Source of the DNA: Maricaulis sp947259345
GTDB lineage: Bacteria > Pseudomonadota > Alphaproteobacteria > Caulobacterales > Maricaulaceae
Length of the DNA stretch: 64,000 nucleotides
Assembly (NCBI GenBank): GCA_965217205.1
Contig: OZ244254.1
Coordinates: 1,240,001 to 1,304,000, forward strand
Reading direction: 5' to 3'
Every line of letters begins with the position of its first letter. Position 1 is the stretch's first letter. The notes under the pieces are model-generated. The model ran no database searches. It had not been told where the DNA came from and saw only the letters and a program-made list of their open reading frames with translations. The position numbers were made by a program, and so were the translations under genes. Positions 26,948 to 35,679 of the stretch are shown here, piece after piece.

Positions 26948-28246
26948 TCAAACCGCCGCGGATGCCTCCATGGCGGGCGGCGGAGCCTGACGGCGTTTGC
27001 CCAGGGACATGACCCAGGCCCCAAGCCCGATGAAGAGCAGGAAGAAGCCGGCCAGCACGCCCACGCCCGGAAGGGCACCCAGGGCGGCAAAAACCGCGAC
27101 GACGACGAAGGTCGACAATAGACGCATGCCCAGGCCGAGGCTGCGTTCCTCCGGCCGGCGATTGAAGATCATGTCGCCAACCGCGATCGCACCGAAGCCC
27201 ATGCACAACAGCATGAAGGGCCAGAAGATGATCCACATGATCGGGATCAGCAGGATGCCGACAACAGTGATGGCCAGGAGGATGGTCATCATGATCATGA
27301 AGATTGGCGACATGGCGAAACTGATGAAGCCGAGAAAGCCGCTGACGACCGGCCGGTCGCGGAAGCGGGCTGCCACCGAAGCACATCCGCCCGGCGCGAT
27401 CAGGCAGGCGAAGGCCGCCAGCAGGAAGGCCGCCCCCGGAATGAAAAGGCTGAACACGCCCGTCGGGAAGTCGAAACTCGGACCGAAATCGACATGTTCC
27501 CAATCCTTGGCGCCGAAATTGAAGCGCTCATATTCGTAATCATAACTGCCGAAGGTCGCGCCGTCGGCAATGACCGGATCGTGCGAGGAACGAATGCGCA
27601 ACTCACCGGAAATCTGCGTGCCGTCGAGAACATAGACCTCTTCCGCCAGGACTTCGACATCACCCAGAAAGGTGCCGGAGAGGTGGATTTCGCCGCCTTC
27701 GATATCGACTGCGCCACCGATCTGGCCCTCCAGGTGAACTTCACCACCGACGATCTCGGCCTCGCCGGCGATATTGCTGGTGCGACCGGTTTCGATATAG
27801 CCGCCTGCCAGTTTGGCATCCCCGCCAATCTGGGCTGTGACTTCAAGATGACCGGATGCGGCGTTCAGCATGCCGCCAATTGTCCCGCCGACACGGCTGT
27901 CGCCACCGGCGAAATTGGCATCGCCGGTTACACGGGCGTCGGAATCAACCTCGCCGCCGGCAACATCAAGATCATTGCCGATCGTCCCGGAGACATCGAT
28001 TTCGCCGCCGACCAGCTGTACCGAACCGCTGACATCGGCATCGACCTGGATGCTTCCGGCAATGCCTTTGATGTCGCCATCAATCTGGCCGCGGACATCC
28101 ATTTCGCCACCCAGGAAGATGACGTCATGACTGCTGCCTTCGACATTCACCTCGCCGCCGATGACCTGAGCGGTCGCGGCACCGGTGAAAAGGGTAATGG
28201 CCAGCCCCCCGGCCATTACCATTCTTCGCATCATATTGATGTTCAT
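26948..28246 (-). CDS. Exported bactofilin-like beta-solenoid protein with C-terminal membrane domain
   Basis: A 432-residue protein in three parts: a signal peptide (1-26, ending ATA-Q), a repeat region (about 28-235) of 17-18-residue units with GGE-[IV]-D-[VI]-x-G-x-I-x-GD character, and a hydrophobic region (about 265-415) with four to five transmembrane helices. The repeats resemble the polymer-forming bactofilin fold, but classical bactofilins are cytosolic, whereas this one should place its solenoid outside the inner membrane. GGGAG lies nine bases before the ATG. It is the first of three related genes. Confidence 0.8.
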   Translation of the reverse strand: MNINMMRRMVMAGGLAITLFTGAATAQVIGGEVNVEGSSHDVIFLGGEMDVRGQIDGDIKGIAGSIQVDADVSGSVQLVGGEIDVSGTIGNDLDVAGGEVDSDARVTGDANFAGGDSRVGGTIGGMLNAASGHLEVTAQIGGDAKLAGGYIETGRTSNIAGEAEIVGGEVHLEGQIGGAVDIEGGEIHLSGTFLGDVEVLAEEVYVLDGTQISGELRIRSSHDPVIADGATFGSYDYEYERFNFGAKDWEHVDFGPSFDFPTGVFSLFIPGAAFLLAAFACLIAPGGCASVAARFRDRPVVSGFLGFISFAMSPIFMIMMTILLAITVVGILLIPIMWIIFWPFMLLCMGFGAIAVGDMIFNRRPEERSLGLGMRLLSTFVVVAVFAALGALPGVGVLAGFFLLFIGLGAWVMSLGKRRQAPPPAMEASAAV

Positions 28247-28309
28247 TGTTAAATCTCCCTGCGCCCCCCGGCGATCAGGTCAGGATCAAAACGTTCAAAC
28301 TGCGCGGAT

Positions 28310-29083
28310 TCAGTCGCCGGTCAAGTCGTCGCAATCGCGACCATTCCGTGGCTGGTAGTCAAGCCCGGAAACCTGCGCACCGGATCGTGTGACTGGCGGA
28401 TTTTCCGACCAGACTGTCAGGCTTCCGCGAACCCGGGCCGTTTCAGTGAAAACGACGTCGATCGCGCAGATCCGGCCGCCATTTTCCAGCGACCCGCTGA
28501 TCTCGACCTGGCCACGATCCCGGTTTCGCCGATTACGGTTGAGCTCCTTGGCAGAGACAAATGTGACCGGTCCGGTGGCTTCACCTGTGAAACGGATTTC
28601 TTCAGCGTGGGCGTGAAGTTCGTCCCCGAACCAGCCACCGACCGTCATCTCGCCGGCAGCCAGGGCCGCCTCGCCATCAACACGACCGGAAAACTCGATT
28701 TCGCCACCGGCCAGATTGAGGTCGTCACCGACATCGGCCGCAAAGGTAATTTGGCCACCGGCAATCGAGGCCTCGCGACCGATACGGCCGGAATAATTGA
28801 TATCGCCACCGGCAATGGAAACATCGCCGCCGACTTCGAGGTCATCGGCATCAATATCGCCAGCCACCAGGCTGAGATCGCCGCCAATGCGGCCACGCAA
28901 ATTCATGTCGCCAGCGAGCCGACTGTAATCTCCGTCACGGTCCAGGACGACATAGCCGTCGACAGTCCGTGCGCCATGGCCACGCAGCATTTTGCTGTCA
29001 TCTTCACCATCGACCACGATTACGCAGCCTGATGTCATCAGCGCGGTGGTCAGGGCCGAAGCGGCCAGCAGGACCTTTTGCAT
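28310..29083 (-). CDS. Bactofilin-like beta-solenoid lipoprotein (paralogue 2)
   Basis: 257 residues from ATG 29083, which has GGGAG six bases upstream; a frame nine codons longer lacks such a site. A lipoprotein-type signal peptide ends at MTSG-C (lipid-modified cysteine near residue 19). The repeat region contains units such as DLSLVAGDIDADDLEVGGDV and INYSGRIGREASIAGG. The C-terminal part has a cysteine in RICAIDVVF and another in the last segment GRDCDDL, a pattern shared with the gene at 31158. Probably an envelope-anchored solenoid; function unknown. Confidence 0.75.
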   Translation of the reverse strand: MQKVLLAASALTTALMTSGCVIVVDGEDDSKMLRGHGARTVDGYVVLDRDGDYSRLAGDMNLRGRIGGDLSLVAGDIDADDLEVGGDVSIAGGDINYSGRIGREASIAGGQITFAADVGDDLNLAGGEIEFSGRVDGEAALAAGEMTVGGWFGDELHAHAEEIRFTGEATGPVTFVSAKELNRNRRNRDRGQVEISGSLENGGRICAIDVVFTETARVRGSLTVWSENPPVTRSGAQVSGLDYQPRNGRDCDDLTGD

Positions 29084-29110
29084 GTCAGTCTCCCGTTTAG
29101 GTCGGGGCAT

Positions 29111-29336
29111 TCGAAACCCCGGTCAGACGCTCCCCAGCGTTGAGTGGAAGCTTACATTATCGAATTTCGATATCAACCACTTTTTCCGTTTTTCGATAAA
29201 TTATTTCCGTATATCGCGATGTCGCCTGTGCCAAAGCGATGTGAATCATTCCTCCCCCTTCCCTATGCGTCAGCCAGGCGTAATATCCGTGATCAAGCAA
29301 GCGCTCACGCAAGATGAGCGTTGATGGGAGGATTAT
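29111..29336. promoter_or_regulatory. Divergent promoter region with candidate operators
   Basis: This A+T-rich gap lies between the lipoprotein gene (minus) and the acyl synthetase (plus). It contains an inverted repeat ATCGAA-T-TTCGAT (29159-29171), two direct copies of TTTCGATA (29165-29172 and 29191-29198, 26 bp apart) and the palindrome ATCGCGAT (29213-29220). Related sites in one divergent region suggest a dimeric repressor, but no regulator gene is adjacent. A similar string, CGATAATTATTTC, occurs at 31886-31898 upstream of the third solenoid gene. Confidence 0.4.
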
Positions 29337-31004
29337 ATGGCTGACATGACAGCCGCCGGCGACATGCCGGCCAGAACCGCTGCAACGGACCCCAATGGTC
29401 CGGAAACTGGTGCGGTTTTCAACGGACCTGACTTCAACCTCAACAGAATCCGGAAATCGGTTTTTGCCGCCCTGCTTGATTCAAAGCGCCGGTACGGCAG
29501 CAAGAAACTCGCTGCCGTCGATGCGGACGGTCGCGAACTGACCTTCGGAGACCTGACCAAGGCCGTCTTCGCGCTCGGCCACGCCCTCAAGGCCGGAACT
29601 GAAAAAGGCGAAGCGGTGGGCGTGCTGCTGCCCACCGGTGTCGGCGCCATCATCTCCTTCTATGCCGTGTCCGCCTACGGACGCGTCCCCGCCATGCTCA
29701 ATTTCACCGCTGGTGAGCGGGCGCTGAAGGCCGCCTGCCGTGCCTGCAAGGCCAAGCGGATCGTGACAGCGCGCCGTTTCATCGAACTCGGTGAACTCGA
29801 GGAGCTGGAAGCGGCACTGAAGGAAGATCACGAACTGATCTATCTGGAAGATGTGCGCGAAAACCTGTCGATGATGGACAAGGTCGCCGCCGCCATTGGC
29901 ATGGTTGCCCCTTTCCTGGTGCGCGCCCATCCCGATCCGGACAGCCCGGCCGTCTATCTCTTCACCTCCGGCACGGAAGGTGACCCCAAGGGTGTCGTCC
30001 TCAGCCATGCCAATCTTCTGGCCAATGTGGAACAGGTGCGCGACCATATCCGCATCCTCCCCACCGATATCCTGTTCAACCCGCTACCGACCTTCCACTG
30101 CTTCGGGCTGACCGGCGGGGTTCTGGTGCCGCTCGGCCTCGGCGTGCCGGCAATCTGTCACCCCACCCCGCTCCAGGCGAAAACGATCGTCAAACGGATT
30201 GCCGAGACCAAGGCGACCATCCTGTTCGCCACCGACACCTTCATGAACCAGTATGCGCGCGCCGCCGATGAGAATGATTTGTCATCCCTGCGCATGGCGG
30301 TGTGTGGAGCGGAGCGGGTAAAGGACGAGACCCGGTCCTCACTGCGTCGGCGCTTCAACCTCGAGATCGTCGAAGGCTATGGCCTGACAGAGGCGGCGCC
30401 CGTCTTTTCGGTCAATCAGCCGGATAATAACCGCCCTGGCACAGTCGGTCAGATCATGCCTGGCTGTCAGGCCAAACTGGTGAAGGTCGACGGCATCAGT
30501 GAGGGCGGACAGCTCCACATCAAGGGCCCGAACATCATGAAGGGCTATATCCGCCCGGATGCCCCGCTTGTGCTCGACCCGCCGGCCGATGGCTGGCACG
30601 ACACGGGCGATATCGTCTCGATTGACGAGGATGGGTATATCTCCATACGCGGTCGCGTGAAACGCTTCGCCAAGCTGGGTGGCGAAATGGTGTCGCTGGC
30701 CGTCGTCGAGAATTGCGCCACCTCACTCTGGCCGGACAATATGCATGCCGCGGCGGCGATCCCCGACAAGCGCAAGGGCGAGCAGGTCATCCTTCTGACC
30801 GATTACGCCAAGGCCGATCGCGCCGATCTTGTCGCTTTTGCGCGCAATCACGGCATTTCCGACCTGGCCATTCCGCGCAAGATCATCCAGGTCGAGAGCA
30901 TTCCTGTCCTCGGGACTGGGAAGACCGATTACGGCACGGTCCAGAAAACCGTCGAGGCCCTGATGGCTGAAGACGCCAAACCCGTGCCCGAACCGGCTGA
31001 ATAG
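29337..31004 (+). CDS. AMP-binding acyl-ACP/acyl-CoA synthetase, Aas-like
   Basis: A 555-residue ANL-superfamily enzyme. The AMP-binding P-loop is YLFTSGTEGDPKGV (about 203-216), followed by EGYGLTEAAPV (A5), DTGDIVSIDEDGYISIRGR (A7/A8) and the C-terminal catalytic lysine in GTGKTDYG. The stretch KRFAKLGGEMVSLAVVE is characteristic of the acyl-ACP synthetase half of Aas, suggesting activation of fatty acids for phospholipid repair rather than beta-oxidation. The acyltransferase half is absent. It sits alone on the plus strand among the three solenoid genes. Confidence 0.87.
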   Translation: MADMTAAGDMPARTAATDPNGPETGAVFNGPDFNLNRIRKSVFAALLDSKRRYGSKKLAAVDADGRELTFGDLTKAVFALGHALKAGTEKGEAVGVLLPTGVGAIISFYAVSAYGRVPAMLNFTAGERALKAACRACKAKRIVTARRFIELGELEELEAALKEDHELIYLEDVRENLSMMDKVAAAIGMVAPFLVRAHPDPDSPAVYLFTSGTEGDPKGVVLSHANLLANVEQVRDHIRILPTDILFNPLPTFHCFGLTGGVLVPLGLGVPAICHPTPLQAKTIVKRIAETKATILFATDTFMNQYARAADENDLSSLRMAVCGAERVKDETRSSLRRRFNLEIVEGYGLTEAAPVFSVNQPDNNRPGTVGQIMPGCQAKLVKVDGISEGGQLHIKGPNIMKGYIRPDAPLVLDPPADGWHDTGDIVSIDEDGYISIRGRVKRFAKLGGEMVSLAVVENCATSLWPDNMHAAAAIPDKRKGEQVILLTDYAKADRADLVAFARNHGISDLAIPRKIIQVESIPVLGTGKTDYGTVQKTVEALMAEDAKPVPEPAE

Positions 31005-31019
31005 GCAATACAGGAAACC

Positions 31020-31139
31020 GGGGCCTGCCACACACCGCCGGAACAAGAGGGAGCTGGACCCGGCGGGCCTTCCTCGCGGAAAGCATGTGTGACAGACCCC
31101 GGAGGGGCATGCCGGCATTGATCAGAAAAACGCCGGCAT
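31020..31139. terminator. Compound hairpins between convergent genes
   Basis: Between the synthetase stop and the convergent solenoid gene, 15-base arms (31020-31034 and 31086-31100) pair at 13 of 15 positions. They enclose a perfect 7-bp stem CCGCCGG/CCGGCGG (31035-31041 and 31060-31066). A separate 8-bp stem ATGCCGGC/GCCGGCAT lies at 31109-31139 with a 15-base loop. T-runs are poor, so a bidirectional terminator is likely but not certain. Confidence 0.5.
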
Positions 31140-31157
31140 ATCTTTGAAAACCTTGTC

Positions 31158-31820
31158 CTAGAGGTGGTCGCAATCGCGACCGGCAAGCGCCTCATAGGTG
31201 AAGCCCTCACCATCCGGGCGACGATCAGAGATCACGCGCAATTCGCCTTCGATGCGTGCGCCGCGCCGTATCTCGACTTCCGCGGCGCAAATGGTGCCGC
31301 CCTGCTGCAGTCGCCCGGACAGTTCTACCCGGCCATTACCGCGATCGCCCCGACCATGCCCGCGCACATGAACCGGGCCGGCAATGTCCGCCCGGAGCGT
31401 CATGCGGCCGCCATCCATTTCCAGGCCACCGCCAATATCGCCGTCCAATGTGATGCGCCCGGCAGCCACGACGACATCACCGCGAATGATGGCATCCACA
31501 TAGCCGGTACCGGCCTCAATCGCGGCATCGCCATCCACTTCACCGGTAAAGCGCACGCGCCCCCCGGCTGCGCTCAGATTGCCGCCGACGCGGGCATTGG
31601 AACGCACGCTGGCGCCGGCCAGGTCGAGATCACCGCCGACACGGCCATCTGCGCCGACCAGCATGCCGGCAAATTCGGCATTGCCTGGGACATCCACATT
31701 GCGGGAGGCCACCAGGCCCGCCGATTCAACAGAACGCCCCTCCCCTTGCCCGGACACCGAATAGGTGCAGGCAGACAGTGCGATGGCCGCGGTGGCGGAA
31801 AGCAGAATTCGGGTCAGCAT
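31158..31820 (-). CDS. Bactofilin-like beta-solenoid lipoprotein (paralogue 3)
   Basis: 220 residues from ATG 31820 (GAGG six bases upstream; a 20-codon longer frame is less credible). The lipobox is ALSA-C. The mature protein has repeats such as GGDLDLAGASVRSNARVGG and IRGDVVVAAGRITLDGDIGG. It ends with CAAEVEIRRGARIEGELRV and GRDCDHL, matching the C-terminal layout of the protein at 28310, which argues for paralogy and possibly a conserved disulfide. Its upstream region has a 7-bp inverted repeat CTGATTG-GATG-CAATCAG (31867-31884). Confidence 0.73.
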   Translation of the reverse strand: MLTRILLSATAAIALSACTYSVSGQGEGRSVESAGLVASRNVDVPGNAEFAGMLVGADGRVGGDLDLAGASVRSNARVGGNLSAAGGRVRFTGEVDGDAAIEAGTGYVDAIIRGDVVVAAGRITLDGDIGGGLEMDGGRMTLRADIAGPVHVRGHGRGDRGNGRVELSGRLQQGGTICAAEVEIRRGARIEGELRVISDRRPDGEGFTYEALAGRDCDHL

Positions 31821-31903
31821 GGCATCCTCGCTTGGGCTGTGTTGACCCTTGGATGCTGCGCCGATGCTGATTGGATGCAATCAGGCGATAATTATTTCAG
31901 CCG

Positions 31904-33304
31904 TCAGATGTGAAGGGCCCGTCCATAAGCGTCGAGCACGCTCTCATGCATCATCTCCGACAGGGTCGGATGCGGGAAAACGGTGTGCATGAGCTCGGCC
32001 TCGGTGGTCTCGAGCTGGCGCCCGACCACATAGCCCTGGATCATTTCGGTGACTTCCGGGCCGACCATATGGGCACCCAGGAGCTCGCCGGTCTTGGCAT
32101 CAAAAACGGTTTTCACCAGACCCTGGTCATCACCCAGTGCGATGGCCTTGCCATTGCCCACAAAGGGAAAGAGTCCGACTTTCACATCATGCCCGGCTTC
32201 CTTCGCCTTGGCCTCTGTCAACCCGACCGACGCGACCTGCGGGTGGCAATAGGTGCAGCCGGGAATATTTCCGGTCTCGAAGGCATGCACATCCTCGCCG
32301 GCGATCTTCTCGATACACACGACGCCCTCATGGCTCGCCTTGTGCGCCAGCCAGGGCGGGCCGGCGACATCACCGATGGCGTAAAGACCTTTGACATTGG
32401 TGCGGCCAAACCCGTCATTGACGACATGGCCGCGCTCGATTTTCACGCCGAGCTTGTCCAGGCCCATATCCTCGACATTGGCAACAATGCCGACCGCCAT
32501 GATCACCTTCTCGACCTCGATCATCTCGACCTTGCCCTTGCCGTTCTTGACGTGGACCTTGACGGTCTTGGCCGTTTTCTCGAGCTTTTCGACCTGGGCC
32601 GATACCATCAGGTTCAGACCCTGCTTCTTGAAGCTCTTGGCGGCAAAGGCCGAGATTTCCTCGTCTTCCACCGGCAGAACGCGATCCATCATCTCGACCA
32701 CGGTCACCTCAGCACCCATCGTCTTGTAGAAGCTGGCAAACTCGATGCCGATCGCGCCGGATCCGATGACCAGAAGCGATTTCGGCATGGAGTCCGGCAC
32801 CATGGCTTCGCGATAGGTCCATATCTTGTCGCCATCCGGCTCGAGGCCAGCCTGGGGAATCGTCCGGGCGCGGGCCCCGGTGGCGAGAATGACGTGTTTG
32901 GCGGTGTATGTGTCCTTGCCGACCACGACGGTCGGCGCGTCCGTGCCCTTTTCCAGGGCGGCGCTGCCTTCAATCACCGTGATCTTGTGCTTCTTCATCA
33001 GGCCCCCAATGCCGCCGGTGAGCCGCGAGGAGACCTTGCGAGAGCGCTGCACGACCGCCTTGATGTCGAACCCGACCTTTTCCGCCGACAGTCCGAAATC
33101 AGCCGCATTCTGCATGAGGTGATAGACTTCGGCAGAGCGCAGCAGCGCCTTGGTGGGGATGCAGCCCCAATTGAGGCAGATGCCGCCGAGATTGTCGCGC
33201 TCGACGACCGCGGTCTTCATGCCCAGCTGTGCGGCGCGGATCGCTGCCACATAGCCGCCGGGCCCACCGCCGATTACGATCACGTCGAAAGCGCCTGCGC
33301 TCAT
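31904..33304 (-). CDS. lpdA: Dihydrolipoyl dehydrogenase (E3)
   Basis: FAD disulfide oxidoreductase that reoxidises dihydrolipoamide in 2-oxo acid dehydrogenase complexes, 466 residues. It has the FAD motif GGGPGGYVAAIRAAQLG, the redox-active disulfide GGICLNWGCIPTKALL, the NAD motif GSGAIGIEFASF and the C-terminal His-Glu dyad region HTVFPHPTLSE. The start at 33304 has GAGG upstream; a 16-codon longer frame has no family support. It is separated from pdhC by about 4.4 kb but is the natural E3 for that complex. Confidence 0.96.
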   Translation of the reverse strand: MSAGAFDVIVIGGGPGGYVAAIRAAQLGMKTAVVERDNLGGICLNWGCIPTKALLRSAEVYHLMQNAADFGLSAEKVGFDIKAVVQRSRKVSSRLTGGIGGLMKKHKITVIEGSAALEKGTDAPTVVVGKDTYTAKHVILATGARARTIPQAGLEPDGDKIWTYREAMVPDSMPKSLLVIGSGAIGIEFASFYKTMGAEVTVVEMMDRVLPVEDEEISAFAAKSFKKQGLNLMVSAQVEKLEKTAKTVKVHVKNGKGKVEMIEVEKVIMAVGIVANVEDMGLDKLGVKIERGHVVNDGFGRTNVKGLYAIGDVAGPPWLAHKASHEGVVCIEKIAGEDVHAFETGNIPGCTYCHPQVASVGLTEAKAKEAGHDVKVGLFPFVGNGKAIALGDDQGLVKTVFDAKTGELLGAHMVGPEVTEMIQGYVVGRQLETTEAELMHTVFPHPTLSEMMHESVLDAYGRALHI

Positions 33305-33419
33305 GGCATCCTCATTTATTTCGCTAGCGAACCAAATTGGGTTCCGGTCCAAGCGGGATACCAGTCAGACCGGTTTGGATCAATCCGCCAAGAAGCGCGC
33401 CTGCGCGGAACTGTGGCAG

Positions 33420-34025
33420 CTATTCCGCCGCTGTCTCGGCAGCGGCATAGACCGACGCCTTCGGCGCGGCCAGAACACGCCGGACCATGGGCTCGAAAAA
33501 GGAGAGCGGCTCGCTGTCATAATCAGCCGCAAACGCGGCCTGATCGTATTTGGCGCAAAATTCCTCACAGGCCGCAAAATGCGGATGATCCCGAAACTGC
33601 TCGCGCATATCCCGGTCAGCACCGATATGATGGAAGAAGTAATAGCCCTGGAAAATCCCGTGATGGGCCACGATCCAGTGGTTTTCCTCACTGATGAAGG
33701 GTTTGAGGATGGCCGCGGCAATATCGGGGTGATTATAGCTGCCGAGCGTGTCTCCAATGTCATGCAGCAAAGCCATGACGACATATTCCTCGTCGCGCCC
33801 GTCGCGATGAGCGCGGGTCGCGGTCTGCAGGGAGTGCTGCAGACGGTCGATCGGAAATCCGCCAAAATCGCCGTCGAGCAGCCGCAGATGGTCCAGCACC
33901 CGCTCTGGAAGTTTCTTCGCAAACGGACCGAATTGGCTGGCGATGACACCCCAGTCTTCCGCCGTCCCCTCCTCCATCGCAGCGAATTTGGCGCGCGGTG
34001 CCTTGTCATTATTCATCGACATCAT
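33420..34025 (-). CDS. HD-domain protein
   Basis: A 201-residue protein with a metal-binding HD core: LLHDIGDTLGSYNHPDIAAAI followed by WIVAHHGIFQGYYFFHHIG. The spacing of the histidines recalls the small HD proteins related to PhnZ and inositol oxygenase rather than nucleotide phosphohydrolases. Three ATG codons lie close together at 34025, 34022 and 34016; GGGAGG lies three to six bases before the first two, so 34022 may be the true start. Substrate unknown. It ends about 115 bases upstream of lpdA on the same strand. Confidence 0.75.
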   Translation of the reverse strand: MMSMNNDKAPRAKFAAMEEGTAEDWGVIASQFGPFAKKLPERVLDHLRLLDGDFGGFPIDRLQHSLQTATRAHRDGRDEEYVVMALLHDIGDTLGSYNHPDIAAAILKPFISEENHWIVAHHGIFQGYYFFHHIGADRDMREQFRDHPHFAACEEFCAKYDQAAFAADYDSEPLSFFEPMVRRVLAAPKASVYAAAETAAE

Positions 34026-34081
34026 GACCTCCCGTTTGCCATACCCTGACCTCGAATGCCGGGAAGGACAAGGCGCAGCGA

Positions 34082-34453
34082 CTAGATGTCCTCGATCGTC
34101 TGGGTCAGGTCACTGTCCGGATTATCGCCGGTATTGGTAACGCCGGCTTTTTCGATCAGCAGGATATGCACGGTCTCGGTCTGGGTGACCGGACGGTGCC
34201 TCACCCCTTTTGGAATGACACAGAGCTCGCCCGGGCCGAGGATGACCGCGTCCTGGCCTTCAATCTCGATCCGCAGGACGCCCTGGGTGACCAGAAAGAG
34301 CTCGTCTTCCTCGACATGGCTGTGCCAGTCAAAAGCCCCTTCACCCTTGGCGAGTTTGAGCTCGTAATTGTCCAGCCTGGCGATACGCTTGGGCGACCAG
34401 ACATCGTCAAATTGGCTGTGTTTTTCGACCAGTGAGATGGCTTCAACGGTCAT
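34082..34453 (-). CDS. Small cupin-domain protein
   Basis: A 123-residue single cupin barrel. Cupin motif 1 is visible as DWHSHVEEDELFLVTQG and motif 2 as PGELCVIPKGVRHRP, providing His/Glu/His metal ligands. I use ATG 34453 (MTVEAISLVEKHSQ), which has GGGGAGA upstream. Small cupins of this type include isomerases, dioxygenases and sugar-binding proteins; nothing here identifies the substrate. The gene is divergent from the ACT-domain gene, with 79 bases between starts. Confidence 0.8.
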   Translation of the reverse strand: MTVEAISLVEKHSQFDDVWSPKRIARLDNYELKLAKGEGAFDWHSHVEEDELFLVTQGVLRIEIEGQDAVILGPGELCVIPKGVRHRPVTQTETVHILLIEKAGVTNTGDNPDSDLTQTIEDI

Positions 34454-34532
34454 CGCTTTCTCCCCGACATCGCGACTCACGTATCACTGTCGCCTGTTGC
34501 AACGACCCTACCCGCTGAACGGAGCCAGCCAA

Positions 34533-34949
34533 ATGACCGGTATCAGTGATCTCGGCACCTTGCTCGCCGGTCTGCGTCCGGAACCGGATCCGGTGCGCTA
34601 TGGCTTTGTCACCGGGCCCGACGCAAGCCTCGCGCCTCATGCCGGATCTGCGCTGATGCGCTTTGTCGAAGCAGAAGGCACAACCCTCATCCTGCCCTTC
34701 GACACGGCCGAGGCGGCGGGACTGGAGCCGGTCTTCCCCTGTCGGCGCATCACGCTGGCAGTCCACTCTTCGCTCGAGGCGGTGGGCTTCATGGCCAGGA
34801 TTGCCGCGACACTGGCCGCCGAAGGGATTGGCTGCAATCCGGTGGCCGGCTATTTCCACGACCATGTCTTCGTGCCTGAGAATCGGCTGGGCGACGCACT
34901 GGCGGCGCTGAAGGCCCTTGCCCGTGCCAGCGGGCGCGAATTCGATTGA
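34533..34949 (+). CDS. ACT-domain protein (DUF2241-like)
   Basis: A 138-residue protein starting at ATG 34533 with GGAG eight bases upstream; the longer open frame to 34368 overlaps the divergent cupin gene and is rejected. The region RITLAVHSSLEAVGFMARIAATLAAEGIGCNPVAGYFHDHVFVP fits the ACT-like DUF2241 family, which probably senses small ligands. It is followed after about 55 bases by a 2OG-oxygenase gene on the same strand. The regulatory partner is unknown. Confidence 0.78.
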   Translation: MTGISDLGTLLAGLRPEPDPVRYGFVTGPDASLAPHAGSALMRFVEAEGTTLILPFDTAEAAGLEPVFPCRRITLAVHSSLEAVGFMARIAATLAAEGIGCNPVAGYFHDHVFVPENRLGDALAALKALARASGREFD

Positions 34950-35004
34950 CCCCGGCCGTGGGTGGTCGTACCAGCGCGCACCCTGATTGATCGGACCGCA
35001 ACGC

Positions 35005-35679
35005 GTGAGTCTCCTCCCTTCCGGCCTGACCGGCCTGCCCGCCTTCGACATCGACACAGTCTGCGACGCCCTCGCCGGCCCCGGATATGTCGCTGTGCGC
35101 CTGACCGACACCGACATGCTGGCCGCCTTGCGGCGGGAAGCCGAAGCGCTCTGGACCGAAGACGCCCTGACACCGGCCGGCATTGGCCGCGCCGAGGATC
35201 ACGAGCTGATCGCTCGCGTCCGCCGCGACAAGACGAAATGGCTGGATGGCTCGACCCCGGGGCAAATCGCCTATCTCGCCTTTGCCGAAGCGCTGCGCCG
35301 CGACATCAATGCCCGGCTCATGCTCGGCTTGTTCGCCTTCGAGGCCCACTTCGCAGTCTATGAATCAGGCGGTTTCTACAAACGCCATGTCGACAGTTTT
35401 CGCGGCGCCCGGAACCGGGTCCTCTCAACGGTGCTCTACCTCAACCCGGATTGGCGCGAGGGCGATGGCGGGCATTTGCGTATATTTGGCGCGGGCAATG
35501 AAATCCTGACCGAGCTGCGTCCGGAATTCGGGACGCTCGCCGTCTTCCTGTCCGAAGACATTCCGCACGAGGTCACGGTCTCGCACCGTGAGCGTTTCTC
35601 GATTGCCGGTTGGCATCGCTGCAATGATCGCGGCCTCGCGCCGGCGCTTCAGGTCCGCGCCCTGCCGATTGCGCCCTAG
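35005..35679 (+). CDS. 2-oxoglutarate/Fe(II)-dependent dioxygenase
   Basis: About 224 residues with the double-stranded beta-helix of SM-20/prolyl-hydroxylase-like enzymes. The iron ligands H and D are in KRHVDSF, the distal histidine is in EDIPHEV, and the 2OG-binding arginine is in RFSIAGWHR. No ATG is available: I choose GTG at 35005 (CGGA nine bases upstream), with TTG at 34987 as a longer option. The stop shares the palindrome CTAG with the stop of the convergent thioesterase gene. The protein or small-molecule target is unknown. Confidence 0.85.
   Translation: MSLLPSGLTGLPAFDIDTVCDALAGPGYVAVRLTDTDMLAALRREAEALWTEDALTPAGIGRAEDHELIARVRRDKTKWLDGSTPGQIAYLAFAEALRRDINARLMLGLFAFEAHFAVYESGGFYKRHVDSFRGARNRVLSTVLYLNPDWREGDGGHLRIFGAGNEILTELRPEFGTLAVFLSEDIPHEVTVSHRERFSIAGWHRCNDRGLAPALQVRALPIAP

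Noticed and set aside
25612..27012. 466-residue plus-strand frame opposite the M1 peptidase
   Set aside because: The opposite strand has a complete signal peptide and HExxH-x18-E motif. The plus frame shows no domain.
31910..33694. Long plus-strand open frame opposite lpdA
   Set aside because: It is antisense to a gene with full E3 motifs. Its His/Asp/Gly-rich composition is typical of high-G+C complementary frames.
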